Shown here: positions 55,936 through 64,000 of the stretch, one piece after another | Layout: each line of letters begins with the position of its first letter | Numbering within the stretch: the stretch's first letter is position 1 | NCBI GenBank assembly: GCA_016932095.1 | Contig: JAFGDN010000032.1 | Coordinates: 22,955-86,954 of the forward strand | Reading direction: 5' to 3' | Length of the DNA stretch: 64,000 nucleotides | DNA from: Sedimentisphaerales bacterium | Lineage (GTDB): Bacteria > Planctomycetota > Phycisphaerae > Sedimentisphaerales > Anaerobacaceae | The notes under the pieces: generated by a model | Told to the model about the DNA's origin: nothing | The model's input: the letters and a program-made list of their open reading frames with translations, nothing else | Database searches by the model: none | Program-made: the position numbers and the translations under genes

Positions 55936-58900
55936 TTACCAGCCGGCACATCCGCTGTCTGTCCTGTTATAACACTCTAACCATTCATTTGCCCACCTGG
56001 CCAAATCACTGGGAATACCATCGCCCGGCATACCGCCTACGAAGGTATGGTCAAGCCGATAGTCCCCGAATCCGTTGTTGTACCAATCCTTCGCAAAATA
56101 CCAGAAATCTTCAAAATTAAGGACGCAGTCATGATTGGAGTCCCACTCTGGTCCGCCAACGTGGTTAGGATCGGTCCCGGCATACTGCTCGCACCGCCAG
56201 CTAACCGTTTTAAATGACCATGGATCGCTGTTGACATCGCCGTCGGTTTTAACCTTCCAGTAGTAAGTATTTCCTGGCGAAACAGTCATATTCACCTCGT
56301 GCCTGCCTCGGGTCGCGGAAGCTGAACCGCGTGAGGTGGTAGGAGGCGAGAAGGTATCACAGAAAACTTCGTCGGTAGTGCCGCCGTAACCGGAATACCA
56401 TTTAAGCTTGATAGTGCAGGGGTCAGAACTGCAGTAAACCATCTTATCGCCGTTTGCAGGGGTGGGCGCCGAGGCCTTTTTGGGCGAACCGTTTGTTATA
56501 AAAATAGTGCCGTTCTTACCATTTTCGGCAATACTGTATCCCTGATAAGTGCCCTTGGCGCCGCCATTGGCGGTAATGGTACCATCGTTAAGGTCTATTG
56601 TAGTGCCATAGAAAATGGCCACCCGGCCGCCGCCGCCGCCGCCGCTTGGATTATTGGCCTTAGTGTTGGCGTTACCACCCTTTCCGCCATTGACATTGAT
56701 AATACCCCTGTTTGTAACAGAGCCGCCGGCAATTATTCTAACCGAGCCGCCGGCGCCGCCGCCGCCGGCTGCACCATCTCCGGATGCCGTGCTATATAGC
56801 TGACCGCCGCCAAAGGCCCTGATTTGGGAATTGCTGTCTAAGATGACGTTACCATCGGCGATAATTTCGATGCCGCCGCCGCCCGCACTGCCCCCGGCTT
56901 TTGCACCCCATCCGCCTGAACTGCCGCCAAACGGGATGGGCACTTCCTCATCACCGTAGCTTGGACCGCCGCTAAAAACACCAAAGTAATAGCCGCGGCC
57001 TGCCTCGCCGCCGACGCCGCCGGAACCGCCGCCTCCACCGCCTTTATACGGCGGATTTACGGGCTGACCAGGTCCAAATGTTCTCTGCGCAAGGGCCGTT
57101 GGAACATATATGAACTTGTCCGTACTCGGGACGCCGATGTTACCATAGCGATGATGATAATAATTGGGGAAGGGGTACGAAGTCCAGTAATCGGTAACAG
57201 GAACGGGAGGGTCATTACTAAAGATGCTTTCATTCTGATTGTGCTTGGGCCCTGGGAACCCGCCGCAACGCGCAAAGGTGTTATCCTGGGTGTTTGTCAA
57301 AGTATCATCTCCGGCAATCTGTATCCTGCCGTCAAAATAGAAATCGCCTGTTACATTTATGGAAAGCGGTGTGGGGAAGTTAATGGTAGAATTAATGTCC
57401 TTAGCGCGATACGCCGGTATTACGATAATGTCATATTTCCTGTCGTAATTAAAGCCGCTCGGGAAGTTAAAAACGGCTATGGCGTTGCCGTCGGCGAAGG
57501 TGCCCTCGAGGGAGCCGGTTGTAACGCTTGTCCAGCCGGCGCCGTGAATCTCACAACCGTAGGCCGCGACTGAGTGGTCGGCGAATGTTTTCGCGTAACC
57601 TGAAGTGTTAAATACAAGATCATACGGATCAGTGCGGAAACTCCATATATCGCCCCATACCGTGCCTACTGAAGCGTAATTACAGTCAACACGCCAATAA
57701 TAGATTTCGCCTCTGCCGCCTATGCTGCAGGGGTCAAAATCATCTACGCAGGGGTCCGTAAGGCCATTTGCGAACCAATTGAAGTCGGGTGATTCCAGAT
57801 CCGACCTTATCGTTGACGCGTAAACCGTGTATGTTGCCGTTGTAGGAGTGGTCCAGGATAAATCAACGTCAGCGTTATTTACATCTTCCTCGCCGTCGGC
57901 GGGAGACGGATTGAGCGCCTTGCCTGTTTCGGTGATAAACGACCAGAGTGGCCCATCAACACCATTTGAATTAACATACCAGAAATACTCAGTGTTGAGG
58001 GCGAGCAGCCCCGCACAGGGGTCGGCACTTTCCAACGTCCCGCTGCCCGACGCTATCTGCGCCAAATTTTCGGGATCGGTGCCGAAATACACAATCTGTG
58101 ACGTAGCACCGTCCGCAGCGTCCCAGGTCAAATCCGTGGTAATAACCACATTTTCGGACCTCGGAATAGGAAGCAGTGCTCTCGGTATGGTTGTATCGGG
58201 CTGATTGAGAATACTGACCTCCACTGGAGTCAGGGTCCGGCTGTAAAGTCGCACTTCGTCCAACAGACCGTCAAACTCGCGCTCCCCGGCTCCAATCCAT
58301 AAAGGCGAGTCATAATAAGTGTCAACGTTCATAGTGTCGGTATTATAAGAAGTAACTATCACGGGCACCTCAAGACCATCGACGTATATCTTGCTGCTTA
58401 ACTGGGTTGTGGGAACGCTGGTTTCTTCACAGTCAGACCTGTCAATTACAACGGCCGCGTGATACCAGGTATTTACGTCAAGCCCATATTCGCTCAGCAT
58501 AGAAGCCGTCTCCATACGCAGGCAGTTATTCTTGTGATAAAACTGGAGCTTGCCGCCGTATATGCGTATTTCCCATACGTCGTTCTTGTAATCCTCATAC
58601 CAGGGCGAGCACGGGTCGCTGTTGACGCTTGCATGCCTTATTACAGTACCATCGACAAGAGTTGGGACATTGAACCAGAAAGTCCAGGTATGTTTATCTA
58701 ACATTATATCATAGTAGACTGAAAGGTCAAAGACGGCCGTGCCTGAAGGAACTTTTAGCTTAACGTCGTTGGGGCTTGGAATGCCGCCGGACACGGAACC
58801 GGAACCTGTTGCTATGTCGTGAATTGCTGCGAAGTTACCGTCGTAGCCAAGACCGGGCTTGTTTGCATCCTCTCCAAATAAATTGGGATAAGTAGCGTTA

Positions 58901-59094
58901 TAATCGTATACAGTTCCAACAAGACCACCTTTGGCGTCCGTGGTCGTGTGCGCTCCATTGTTGTAGGTCTGAAAATTCATATTGAACAACAAATCAGCAT
59001 CCGTATCCGGATTCCACGCCGCTGCAAATGCACTCACAGAAGCCAGCAAGACCGCCGTCAAAACCACCCATCTCACGCAATTTCTCATAACCAT
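55936..59094 (-). CDS. Large exported LamG / glycine-rich protein with dockerin-like end
   Basis: 1052 residues from the ATG at 59094, chosen because GGAGGAC lies just before it and it yields a signal peptide (RWVVLTAVLLASVSAFA); a frame to 59250 is open but lacks a site. A concanavalin-like LamG domain (about 60-290, with LLDEVRLYSRTLTP) is followed by Ig/Fn3-like repeats (about 300-500) and a glycine-rich repetitive region (about 680-900, 'GGGGGSGG', 'AAGGGGAGGSVRIIAGG'). A dockerin-like pair closes the protein (LNFEDFWYFAKDW, IPSDLARWANEWL). Likely a carbohydrate-binding surface protein serving the pectin locus; this is inference from context. Confidence 0.8.
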   Translation of the reverse strand: MVMRNCVRWVVLTAVLLASVSAFAAAWNPDTDADLLFNMNFQTYNNGAHTTTDAKGGLVGTVYDYNATYPNLFGEDANKPGLGYDGNFAAIHDIATGSGSVSGGIPSPNDVKLKVPSGTAVFDLSVYYDIMLDKHTWTFWFNVPTLVDGTVIRHASVNSDPCSPWYEDYKNDVWEIRIYGGKLQFYHKNNCLRMETASMLSEYGLDVNTWYHAAVVIDRSDCEETSVPTTQLSSKIYVDGLEVPVIVTSYNTDTMNVDTYYDSPLWIGAGEREFDGLLDEVRLYSRTLTPVEVSILNQPDTTIPRALLPIPRSENVVITTDLTWDAADGATSQIVYFGTDPENLAQIASGSGTLESADPCAGLLALNTEYFWYVNSNGVDGPLWSFITETGKALNPSPADGEEDVNNADVDLSWTTPTTATYTVYASTIRSDLESPDFNWFANGLTDPCVDDFDPCSIGGRGEIYYWRVDCNYASVGTVWGDIWSFRTDPYDLVFNTSGYAKTFADHSVAAYGCEIHGAGWTSVTTGSLEGTFADGNAIAVFNFPSGFNYDRKYDIIVIPAYRAKDINSTINFPTPLSINVTGDFYFDGRIQIAGDDTLTNTQDNTFARCGGFPGPKHNQNESIFSNDPPVPVTDYWTSYPFPNYYHHRYGNIGVPSTDKFIYVPTALAQRTFGPGQPVNPPYKGGGGGGSGGVGGEAGRGYYFGVFSGGPSYGDEEVPIPFGGSSGGWGAKAGGSAGGGGIEIIADGNVILDSNSQIRAFGGGQLYSTASGDGAAGGGGAGGSVRIIAGGSVTNRGIINVNGGKGGNANTKANNPSGGGGGGRVAIFYGTTIDLNDGTITANGGAKGTYQGYSIAENGKNGTIFITNGSPKKASAPTPANGDKMVYCSSDPCTIKLKWYSGYGGTTDEVFCDTFSPPTTSRGSASATRGRHEVNMTVSPGNTYYWKVKTDGDVNSDPWSFKTVSWRCEQYAGTDPNHVGGPEWDSNHDCVLNFEDFWYFAKDWYNNGFGDYRLDHTFVGGMPGDGIPSDLARWANEWLECYNRTDSGCAGW

Positions 59095-59299
59095 TGTCCT
59101 CCTATAAAAAATTAACCCGATACACCCAAAATTTAAGTTTTTAGTAACAACCCTATGTAGTTTATTATTACTTTTTGCACAAGGCCCCCGGACAATAATA
59201 AAATCCATGAGAATCCCCCAATGACGCTTTGGCAGCAACAACCTACCCATTGACTTGCAAAAGAGCGTATGACGACTCTTCTGACAGCTTAAATCACCC

Positions 59300-59335
59300 C
59301 AGGGCCATACTCAAATTATCGAAAGTATGGCCCTG
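59300..59335 (-). terminator. Hairpin after the PEP-CTERM gene
   Basis: A perfect 12-bp stem CAGGGCCATACT (59300-59311) and AGTATGGCCCTG (59324-59335) with a 12-base loop, 25 bp after the minus-strand stop. There is no strong T run, so the stem itself is the evidence. Confidence 0.65.
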
Positions 59336-59359
59336 AGTCCTTGATTTTTAAACCACTCT

Positions 59360-60433
59360 TTACTTCCTGTTGCGTCGTCTTATAGCCAGCAAGCCAAGGC
59401 CAAGCAATGCAATTGTAGCCGGCTCAGGAATGTACGTCAGGCGAAGTGTGTCGGTGCCGTTACCAGTATCTATCCAGCTCGCCACAATATTGTCCGGGAG
59501 GGTGAGGGCGTCTAAATCCCCCGAGCCGCTGTAGAGACTCGCATTGGCGGAATTGACAGTCCAGACATCCCAATAGTCGTCAACGCTGGCTGCTTCCAGG
59601 AAACGGACCATCAGTTCGCCGTCGAGGGTGTAATTACCGTTTGAGGTAATCTGATCCCAGTCAATTCCGGCCACACCTCCTTTGTTAGCAGATAGACCAA
59701 GGTCAAACACGACCGTCGAGGTGCTGTCCATGAAGAAGTCAGACGCACCGCCCGTTCCAATCCCTATATCGCCGATTACACTGTCGCGGTCTGTCAGACC
59801 GGCCATCTCAAGTGTGGCGCCGCCCAGGTTGAAGCCATAGGCACTATTGGTCTCAACCAGACCAAACTTGTCGATACGCCTTCGAATAGTGAGGGTGCCG
59901 CCTTCAGCTATGAACGTACCAAGCCCGTCTCTGCTTCCTAAATTCAGTTGCTCAGTGTCAATGGAACCTGAATACAGATATAGGTATCCGACACTGGCAG
60001 TGTTTGCGACGTGCTGCAGACGTATTTCACCTGTCCCAGCACCACCATTATGGTACACAACCAGATTTCCGCCATCGACGACGAGGTTGTTCGTCGTATT
60101 GTCGTAAGACACGCTGACAAGCTCGTTACCTGCCGATGCTACGGTCAACGTCCCGGCACTTATGGTCAAAGTGGAATTTTCGATAGTTTGCCCGGTATTC
60201 GTGCGCCCCATATGGATAACGCCGGCCGTACTATCGGCGCTAACCACAGGCGGGCCGTAAGGCCCATTGAGGGCGATATCCCGTCTTTCGGTTTCACTAG
60301 GCCCGCCATCACTCCAGTTTTCCCCATCAGCCCAGTCATTACTCACATCGCCTTCCCAATCCGACGTTGCGCTGGCAACACTTGCCATAAGACCCAACAA
60401 CAAAAATACTAATACACATTTTCTCATTCTCAT
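59360..60433 (-). CDS. PEP-CTERM surface protein
   Basis: 357 residues. The N-terminal signal peptide (KCVLVFLLLGLMASVASA) is followed by a G/N/S/T-rich beta-repeat body of the autotransporter-like pattern ('GTLTVASAG', 'GGTLTIRRR'). The C-terminal sorting signal is IPEPATIALLGLGLLAIRRR: the PEP motif, a hydrophobic helix and a basic tail, as recognised by exosortase. ATG at 60433 and 60427 are both in frame after TTAGGAGG; the second has the better spacing. Exported and probably anchored or released at the surface. Its upstream region has the paired TTT(G/A)CGCA boxes shared with the GH28-CE12 promoter. Confidence 0.9.
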   Translation of the reverse strand: MRMRKCVLVFLLLGLMASVASATSDWEGDVSNDWADGENWSDGGPSETERRDIALNGPYGPPVVSADSTAGVIHMGRTNTGQTIENSTLTISAGTLTVASAGNELVSVSYDNTTNNLVVDGGNLVVYHNGGAGTGEIRLQHVANTASVGYLYLYSGSIDTEQLNLGSRDGLGTFIAEGGTLTIRRRIDKFGLVETNSAYGFNLGGATLEMAGLTDRDSVIGDIGIGTGGASDFFMDSTSTVVFDLGLSANKGGVAGIDWDQITSNGNYTLDGELMVRFLEAASVDDYWDVWTVNSANASLYSGSGDLDALTLPDNIVASWIDTGNGTDTLRLTYIPEPATIALLGLGLLAIRRRNRK

Positions 60434-60590
60434 TCTCCTCCTAAATTAAAAACAATAAAAGTTATGCGCGCTAAACTTCTACTTTTAAAACAGGCAAGCA
60501 CCCGGCTGACTCCAGGCGCCGCCTACGCTTAGCCCATTTCTTCATTACAACTATGATTTTCCCAAAAATTAAAATTCCAAACAACGTCAT

Positions 60591-60620
60591 TTTACGCACA
60601 AATAAAGTCGATTTTGCGCA
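60591..60620. promoter_or_regulatory. Paired TTT(G/A)CGCA boxes between the PEP-CTERM gene and the AraC regulator
   Basis: TTTACGCA at 60591-60598 and TTTGCGCA at 60613-60620 are 22 bp apart, the same spacing as at 48317/48339. They are about 160-190 bp upstream of the minus-strand PEP-CTERM start and over 500 bp from the plus-strand regulator start, so they may serve one or both. Confidence 0.6.
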
Positions 60621-60626
60621 ATAGCC

Positions 60627-60731
60627 GTAACTCCATCAAAATCAAGGATTTAACTATTAATTCTGCTTAGACGGGCTATTTTTTTCTGAGAATTGCTCAA
60701 GAGTTGTAACTCAATAAAAGTCAAGGACTTA
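60627..60731. repeat. Imperfect 26-bp direct repeat, 79 bp apart
   Basis: GTAACTCCATCAAAATCAAG at 60627 and GTAACTCAATAAAAGTCAAG at 60706, each followed by GA(T/C)TTA after one base, agree at 22 of 26 positions. Role unknown; recombination scar or second regulatory element are both possible. Confidence 0.5.
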
Positions 60732-61138
60732 CAAAACGTTATATTTTTTGGTCCTATAAAGCCGGCTAAAACGTAAATTCTGATAGTCCATCGATATTTG
60801 TTACCTGAAGTTTGGTATCCAAATTTTTTTTGGTGTTCCGCTCCTGGTCTCGCACGCATAATCCGGACATTAGAACATCCGTGGAGTTCTGCGTTCAAAA
60901 GACCTAAGGCAGAGAACACCTTGCCGATTTACGTCGAAGCGAGCATATCGCCGGTGTATCTGAAGAACGATTTTTGAAATACACCTTCATCAGAAATGAG
61001 AATCAGCGAACAAGATTATAATTGTCGCGTGTTGACAAATCTGTTCAGGTCAGTATAAGATGTGTAAGCCGCTTCGGTTGTAGCGAAAGGTTGTTGTGCC
61101 CACACAAAAACTGAAAAACGGCCAAAGGTTCTGATGAG

Positions 61139-62332
61139 ATGAAAGAAAAAATAAAAATCGCTTTCGCTCATAATCAAATCACTCACAACACCGAAGGGCT
61201 TCTGGCCGGCGTCTCTCAATATATCCGCGACAAGGGCGACTGGCAGCTTATTATCTGGCCCGACAGCTCGCAAAAGTCGCTGCAGTTTCTCAAGGAAAGG
61301 GGCTGTAAAGGCGCCTTTGTAAGCGTGCAGACGACTACAAAGGCAAAAGAGCTGCTGCGTATCGGCATACCGGTGATAGGAGTGGCCACAATACAAAATC
61401 TGCTCAATCTTCCCTTTGTAAGCGCAAATTCCAGACAGGTCGCACAAATGGCCTGCGAATATCTGCTGAAAAAGAAATTCGAGAATTTCGCATTTTTTGG
61501 CATTACACAGGCACGGTGGTCCGCCGAGCGTCTGGAATATTTTTCCAGATACCTGGCCGAGAAGGGTAAAAACGTTCAAGCGTTCAGGGAAAAGCAGGTG
61601 CTTGTTGCAAACGATGAGCCGGCTACGTTTACCCGACTGTGGATTAAGACGGCGCTCAAGACCGGCCAGCAGAAGCTGGTAGAGTGGCTTAATGGATTAC
61701 CCAAACCGGTGGCTATCCTTGCAAGCTGCGACACATTTGCCTGCCATTTAATTAACGTGGCCAGCGAGGCCGGTCTCAACATACCGGATGAAATCGCCAT
61801 CCTCGGCGTCAATAACGACATCGCGATATGCAATATCTGCGACCCGCCGCTTTCGAGCATCGCGTTTAATTTCAAGAAGGCCGGCTATAACGCCGCCAAG
61901 CTCCTTGATAAAATGATAACGGGCCAGGAAACGATGCAGGGTCAGTGCATAGAAATCCGGCCGACGCACGTCGAGACGCGCGGTTCGACGGACGTCTATG
62001 CAGTCGAGGACCCCGATATTGCACAGGCGATGAAATACATCAGGCAAAACGCCCATACCCCGCTCCAGGTGGACGCAATCGCCCGCCACGTTTATACGAG
62101 CAAACGAGCCCTGCAGTTAAAGTTTCATAAAGTGGTCGGAAAATCCATACATGAAGAAATAGTGCAGGCGCATTTCGAGCTTGCCAAAGCATTACTCATT
62201 GAGACAAATCTTCCGGTGGATGAAATCGCGGTCCGTTCAGGTTTTCATTACCCTTCGAATATGAGACGCGCCTTCAAAGAAATCACCGGAATGCTACCTC
62301 ACGGATACCGTCAGCAGCAGCGTCCTCAGTAA
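61139..62332 (+). CDS. AraC-family regulator with sugar-binding (LacI/XylR-type) N-terminal domain
   Basis: 397 residues. Residues 1-280 resemble periplasmic-binding-protein folds used as ligand domains in XylR-type regulators (KIAFAHNQI, IPVIGVATIQNLLNLPFVSAN, ILGVNNDIAICNICDPPLSSI). Residues ~290-395 form the AraC double helix-turn-helix: DAIARHVYTSKRALQLKFHK in the first, and IAVRSGFHYPSNMRRAFKEITGMLPHGYR, the family signature, in the second. A cytoplasmic transcription factor expected to sense a sugar or uronate. Its place beside the pectin locus and the paired 22-bp boxes make it the likely regulator of these genes. No strong ribosome site is evident. Confidence 0.9.
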   Translation: MKEKIKIAFAHNQITHNTEGLLAGVSQYIRDKGDWQLIIWPDSSQKSLQFLKERGCKGAFVSVQTTTKAKELLRIGIPVIGVATIQNLLNLPFVSANSRQVAQMACEYLLKKKFENFAFFGITQARWSAERLEYFSRYLAEKGKNVQAFREKQVLVANDEPATFTRLWIKTALKTGQQKLVEWLNGLPKPVAILASCDTFACHLINVASEAGLNIPDEIAILGVNNDIAICNICDPPLSSIAFNFKKAGYNAAKLLDKMITGQETMQGQCIEIRPTHVETRGSTDVYAVEDPDIAQAMKYIRQNAHTPLQVDAIARHVYTSKRALQLKFHKVVGKSIHEEIVQAHFELAKALLIETNLPVDEIAVRSGFHYPSNMRRAFKEITGMLPHGYRQQQRPQ

Positions 62333-62355
62333 CCTGATATTCGAAAACGACAGGA

Positions 62356-64000
62356 TTATTTCTTTTTATCTTCTCCCGTTTCGGATTTGGCTTTCTGCTT
62401 TTCGGCCAGGGTGATATCGAGATTAACTTTTGCGGAATTATAGTCAGGCCTGATTTTCAGGGCCTGTTCGAAATGTTCGATTGCCTGGTCAAGTTTTCCG
62501 AGCCGGCTTAGCGCCACACCAAAACCGTTGTGAACCTTCGCGTTGTTCGGGTCGAGCAGCAGCATTTTTTCATACTCATCCGTTGCTTTCTGAAACCTGC
62601 CGCTGTTGATTAAAGCAAGTCCAAAGTTGAGACGTATGTCGATATAGTCAGGAGCAATAGAGAGGGCTTTTTCGTACAGAGGAATCGCCTCGTCAGAATT
62701 ACCGGCACGGTCCAGCGCATAACCAAGCTCATTGAGCAGTTCAATATTGTCGGGCATCGACGGAAGGGCTTTACGATACTCCGCAACGGCCTCCTCGAAC
62801 AGGCCGAGGTTCAGCAGCGCCAAGCCGAGTTTGCTGCGTGTCAAAGGTGTATCATTGGTTGTAAGTGCGATTCTGTAGTGTTTGACGGCGCCGGCATAAT
62901 CACCCTTATCTGTAAAAATGGCAGCAATATTGGAATGGGCCTCGGCATAGGCGGGGTCTATTTCGAGCGCCCTTTCGAAACAGGCGGCAGCTTCGTCAAT
63001 TCTGCCCGCGTTGTAAAGATAAAAACCCAGAGCATTGACGGCCTGTCGGCTCTTGGGAGCTATTCGGACCGCCTGGGTCAAATGCTGTATGGCCTCGTCG
63101 ACGCGGCCCTGCTCAAAAAGCGGAAGCGCGATATTGATATGCGCCAGGGAGTTGTTCTCTGTTACTTTTAATGCGTGCTGATAAAGCGTTATGCTGTCCC
63201 TCCAATACCGGATTTGCCGGTTCGTGCATATCGCCAAAACAGACAGGACCGTCAGAGCGGCGGCCCAGAGTACAATCTTTCGGTGCGGCCATCTTTCAGA
63301 CAGATCGCCCACACTCCACGCAACGATGATAAACAAGCCGGTTAGGGTTATGTAGGTAAAGCGGTCGGCGAGGGCGAAACTGCCGATTTGAACAAGGCCG
63401 ATGACGGGCACAAGCGTCCCAAGATACCAGAACCAGCCCGTAACCATATATTTATGACGTTTTGCCAGCCAAAGGACCAAGCCGGTCATTGCCAGCAACA
63501 AGAGCAAAGGAGCCGCCCCTGACCAAACGGTCAGCTTCGAAGGGAAGTATGGGTAAAACACCGCCAATCGGCTCGGCCAAAACATTTTCTCTATGTATGT
63601 CATGTAAGAGACAAGAGCATTGATGGCGCGAAGTTTCAAGGGTACTGCAACAGTCGAAATTAAAGCTCCGCCGGCCCGCTGTGTTATAAATACAATTACA
63701 CTCGATACTGCAGAAATAATGAACAGGGGTATCTTCTCGATAACAGAATTTAGAATTGAGAGTTTAGAATTTTGAAAACGGTTGACGGGCCAGTAATCGA
63801 GAAGCATAAATACAAAAGGCAGGGTAACAAGCATTGGTTTTGCCATCATGCCAAGGACAAAGAACATGATTACCATTAAATAATTTACGGTTTTCGGCCG
63901 ACTGACATAACGGACGTATGCCCACATTGTAAGAAGCCAGAAGAACGTGCTCAAAACGTCTTTGCGTTCAGTAACCCACGCAACGGATTCTACATGCAAA
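62356..64000 (-). CDS. Multi-spanning membrane TPR protein (5' end outside the window)
   Basis: At least 547 residues; the frame is open to the window edge and the visible start codon position is a TTG inside the conserved LHVESVAWVTERKDVLS block, so the N-terminus is missing. Residues ~20-265 have about seven membrane segments of the GT-C/TMTC-like type (LLDYWPVNRF, FWPSRLAVFYPYFP). Residues ~275-530 are eight or so TPRs ('YNAGRIDEAAACFERALEIDPAYAEAHSNIA'). A Lys-rich tail ends the protein. Planctomycetes carry many such proteins; glycosyltransferase activity is suspected from the fold but not shown. It is convergent with the regulator gene. Confidence 0.82.
   Translation of the reverse strand, partial: LHVESVAWVTERKDVLSTFFWLLTMWAYVRYVSRPKTVNYLMVIMFFVLGMMAKPMLVTLPFVFMLLDYWPVNRFQNSKLSILNSVIEKIPLFIISAVSSVIVFITQRAGGALISTVAVPLKLRAINALVSYMTYIEKMFWPSRLAVFYPYFPSKLTVWSGAAPLLLLLAMTGLVLWLAKRHKYMVTGWFWYLGTLVPVIGLVQIGSFALADRFTYITLTGLFIIVAWSVGDLSERWPHRKIVLWAAALTVLSVLAICTNRQIRYWRDSITLYQHALKVTENNSLAHINIALPLFEQGRVDEAIQHLTQAVRIAPKSRQAVNALGFYLYNAGRIDEAAACFERALEIDPAYAEAHSNIAAIFTDKGDYAGAVKHYRIALTTNDTPLTRSKLGLALLNLGLFEEAVAEYRKALPSMPDNIELLNELGYALDRAGNSDEAIPLYEKALSIAPDYIDIRLNFGLALINSGRFQKATDEYEKMLLLDPNNAKVHNGFGVALSRLGKLDQAIEHFEQALKIRPDYNSAKVNLDITLAEKQKAKSETGEDKKK

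Larger units (their letters stand above)
60434..61138. other. 705-bp divergent intergenic region of the regulator and PEP-CTERM gene
   Basis: Contains the paired operator-like boxes (60591-60620) and a 26-bp imperfect direct repeat (60627-60652 and 60706-60731). No convincing gene; a minus-strand frame at 60650-60919 lacks recognisable motifs. Regulatory sequence for both flanking genes is the simplest reading. Confidence 0.5.

Noticed and set aside
56615..57573. Plus-strand frames opposite the glycine-rich region
   Set aside because: Low-complexity Pro/Gly mirror of the glycine-rich coding strand, without independent support.
60650..60919. Minus-strand frame of 89 residues in the regulator's upstream region
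   Set aside because: Overlaps the direct repeats, lacks a ribosome site and shows no known motif.

Overview
The window reads like a chromosome segment of a planctomycete, most likely class Phycisphaerae. The grounds are family-level: large secreted beta-helix proteins carrying short dockerin-like 'D.D....VDF.DF..LA..W' modules, a PEP-CTERM protein, a pseudopilin with a [11 protein letters not shown]-terminus, a Tat-signal Gfo/Idh/MocA oxidoreductase beside a ThuA-HEAT protein, and an AraC regulator with a sugar-binding N-terminal domain. I could not run a phylogenetic test.

Layout. 0-2.7 kb: the end of an unrecognised gene, ribF, and a CNNM/CorC-type membrane protein. 2.7-12.5 kb, minus strand: a tandem family array in the order A-B-A'-C-A''-B'. 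A proteins carry a caspase/gingipain-like His-Gly plus Asp-x-Cys-Tyr-Ser-Gly signature. B proteins have one membrane anchor. Each complete A-B pair has the same 6-bp junction. 12.6-13.7 kb: a scrap heap of a truncated DHH phosphoesterase start, an IS3 remnant, an RCC1-like repeat and an IS5-type tail. 14-26.5 kb, minus strand: three very large or repetitive exported proteins: a subtilisin with two beta-helices, a beta-helix protein with a further His-Gly/Cys domain, and a 684-residue repeat protein. 27.6-32 kb: Tat oxidoreductase plus ThuA-HEAT. 32-33.1 kb: two transposase remnants abutting a 3'-terminal fragment of tmRNA, which may be an old island boundary. 33.3-42.2 kb: metabolic genes (flavin oxidoreductase, SDR, KDPG-aldolase-like, FAD oxidoreductase, Nramp-like carrier, divergent HisF) separated by dispersed intergenic repeats and one compact multi-hairpin element.

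42.3-62.3 kb is a pectin-use locus: two GH28 polygalacturonases (one fused to a CE12-type esterase), two PL1 pectate lyases, a CE8 pectin methylesterase, two Gfo/Idh/MocA oxidoreductases, a sodium:solute symporter, a pseudopilin, a LamG/glycine-rich surface protein, a PEP-CTERM protein, and an AraC/XylR-like regulator. Inferred flow: CE8 and CE12 strip methyl and acetyl esters, PL1 and GH28 cut the backbone, the symporter imports products, and the KDPG-aldolase-like enzyme at 36.6 kb could finish uronate catabolism. Two promoter regions in the locus share paired TTT(G/A)CGCA boxes exactly 22 bp apart, a good candidate operator for the regulator. The window closes in a multi-spanning membrane TPR protein that runs off the edge.

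The two observations I would follow first are the tandem caspase-like/membrane-partner array and the paired 22-bp operator boxes.
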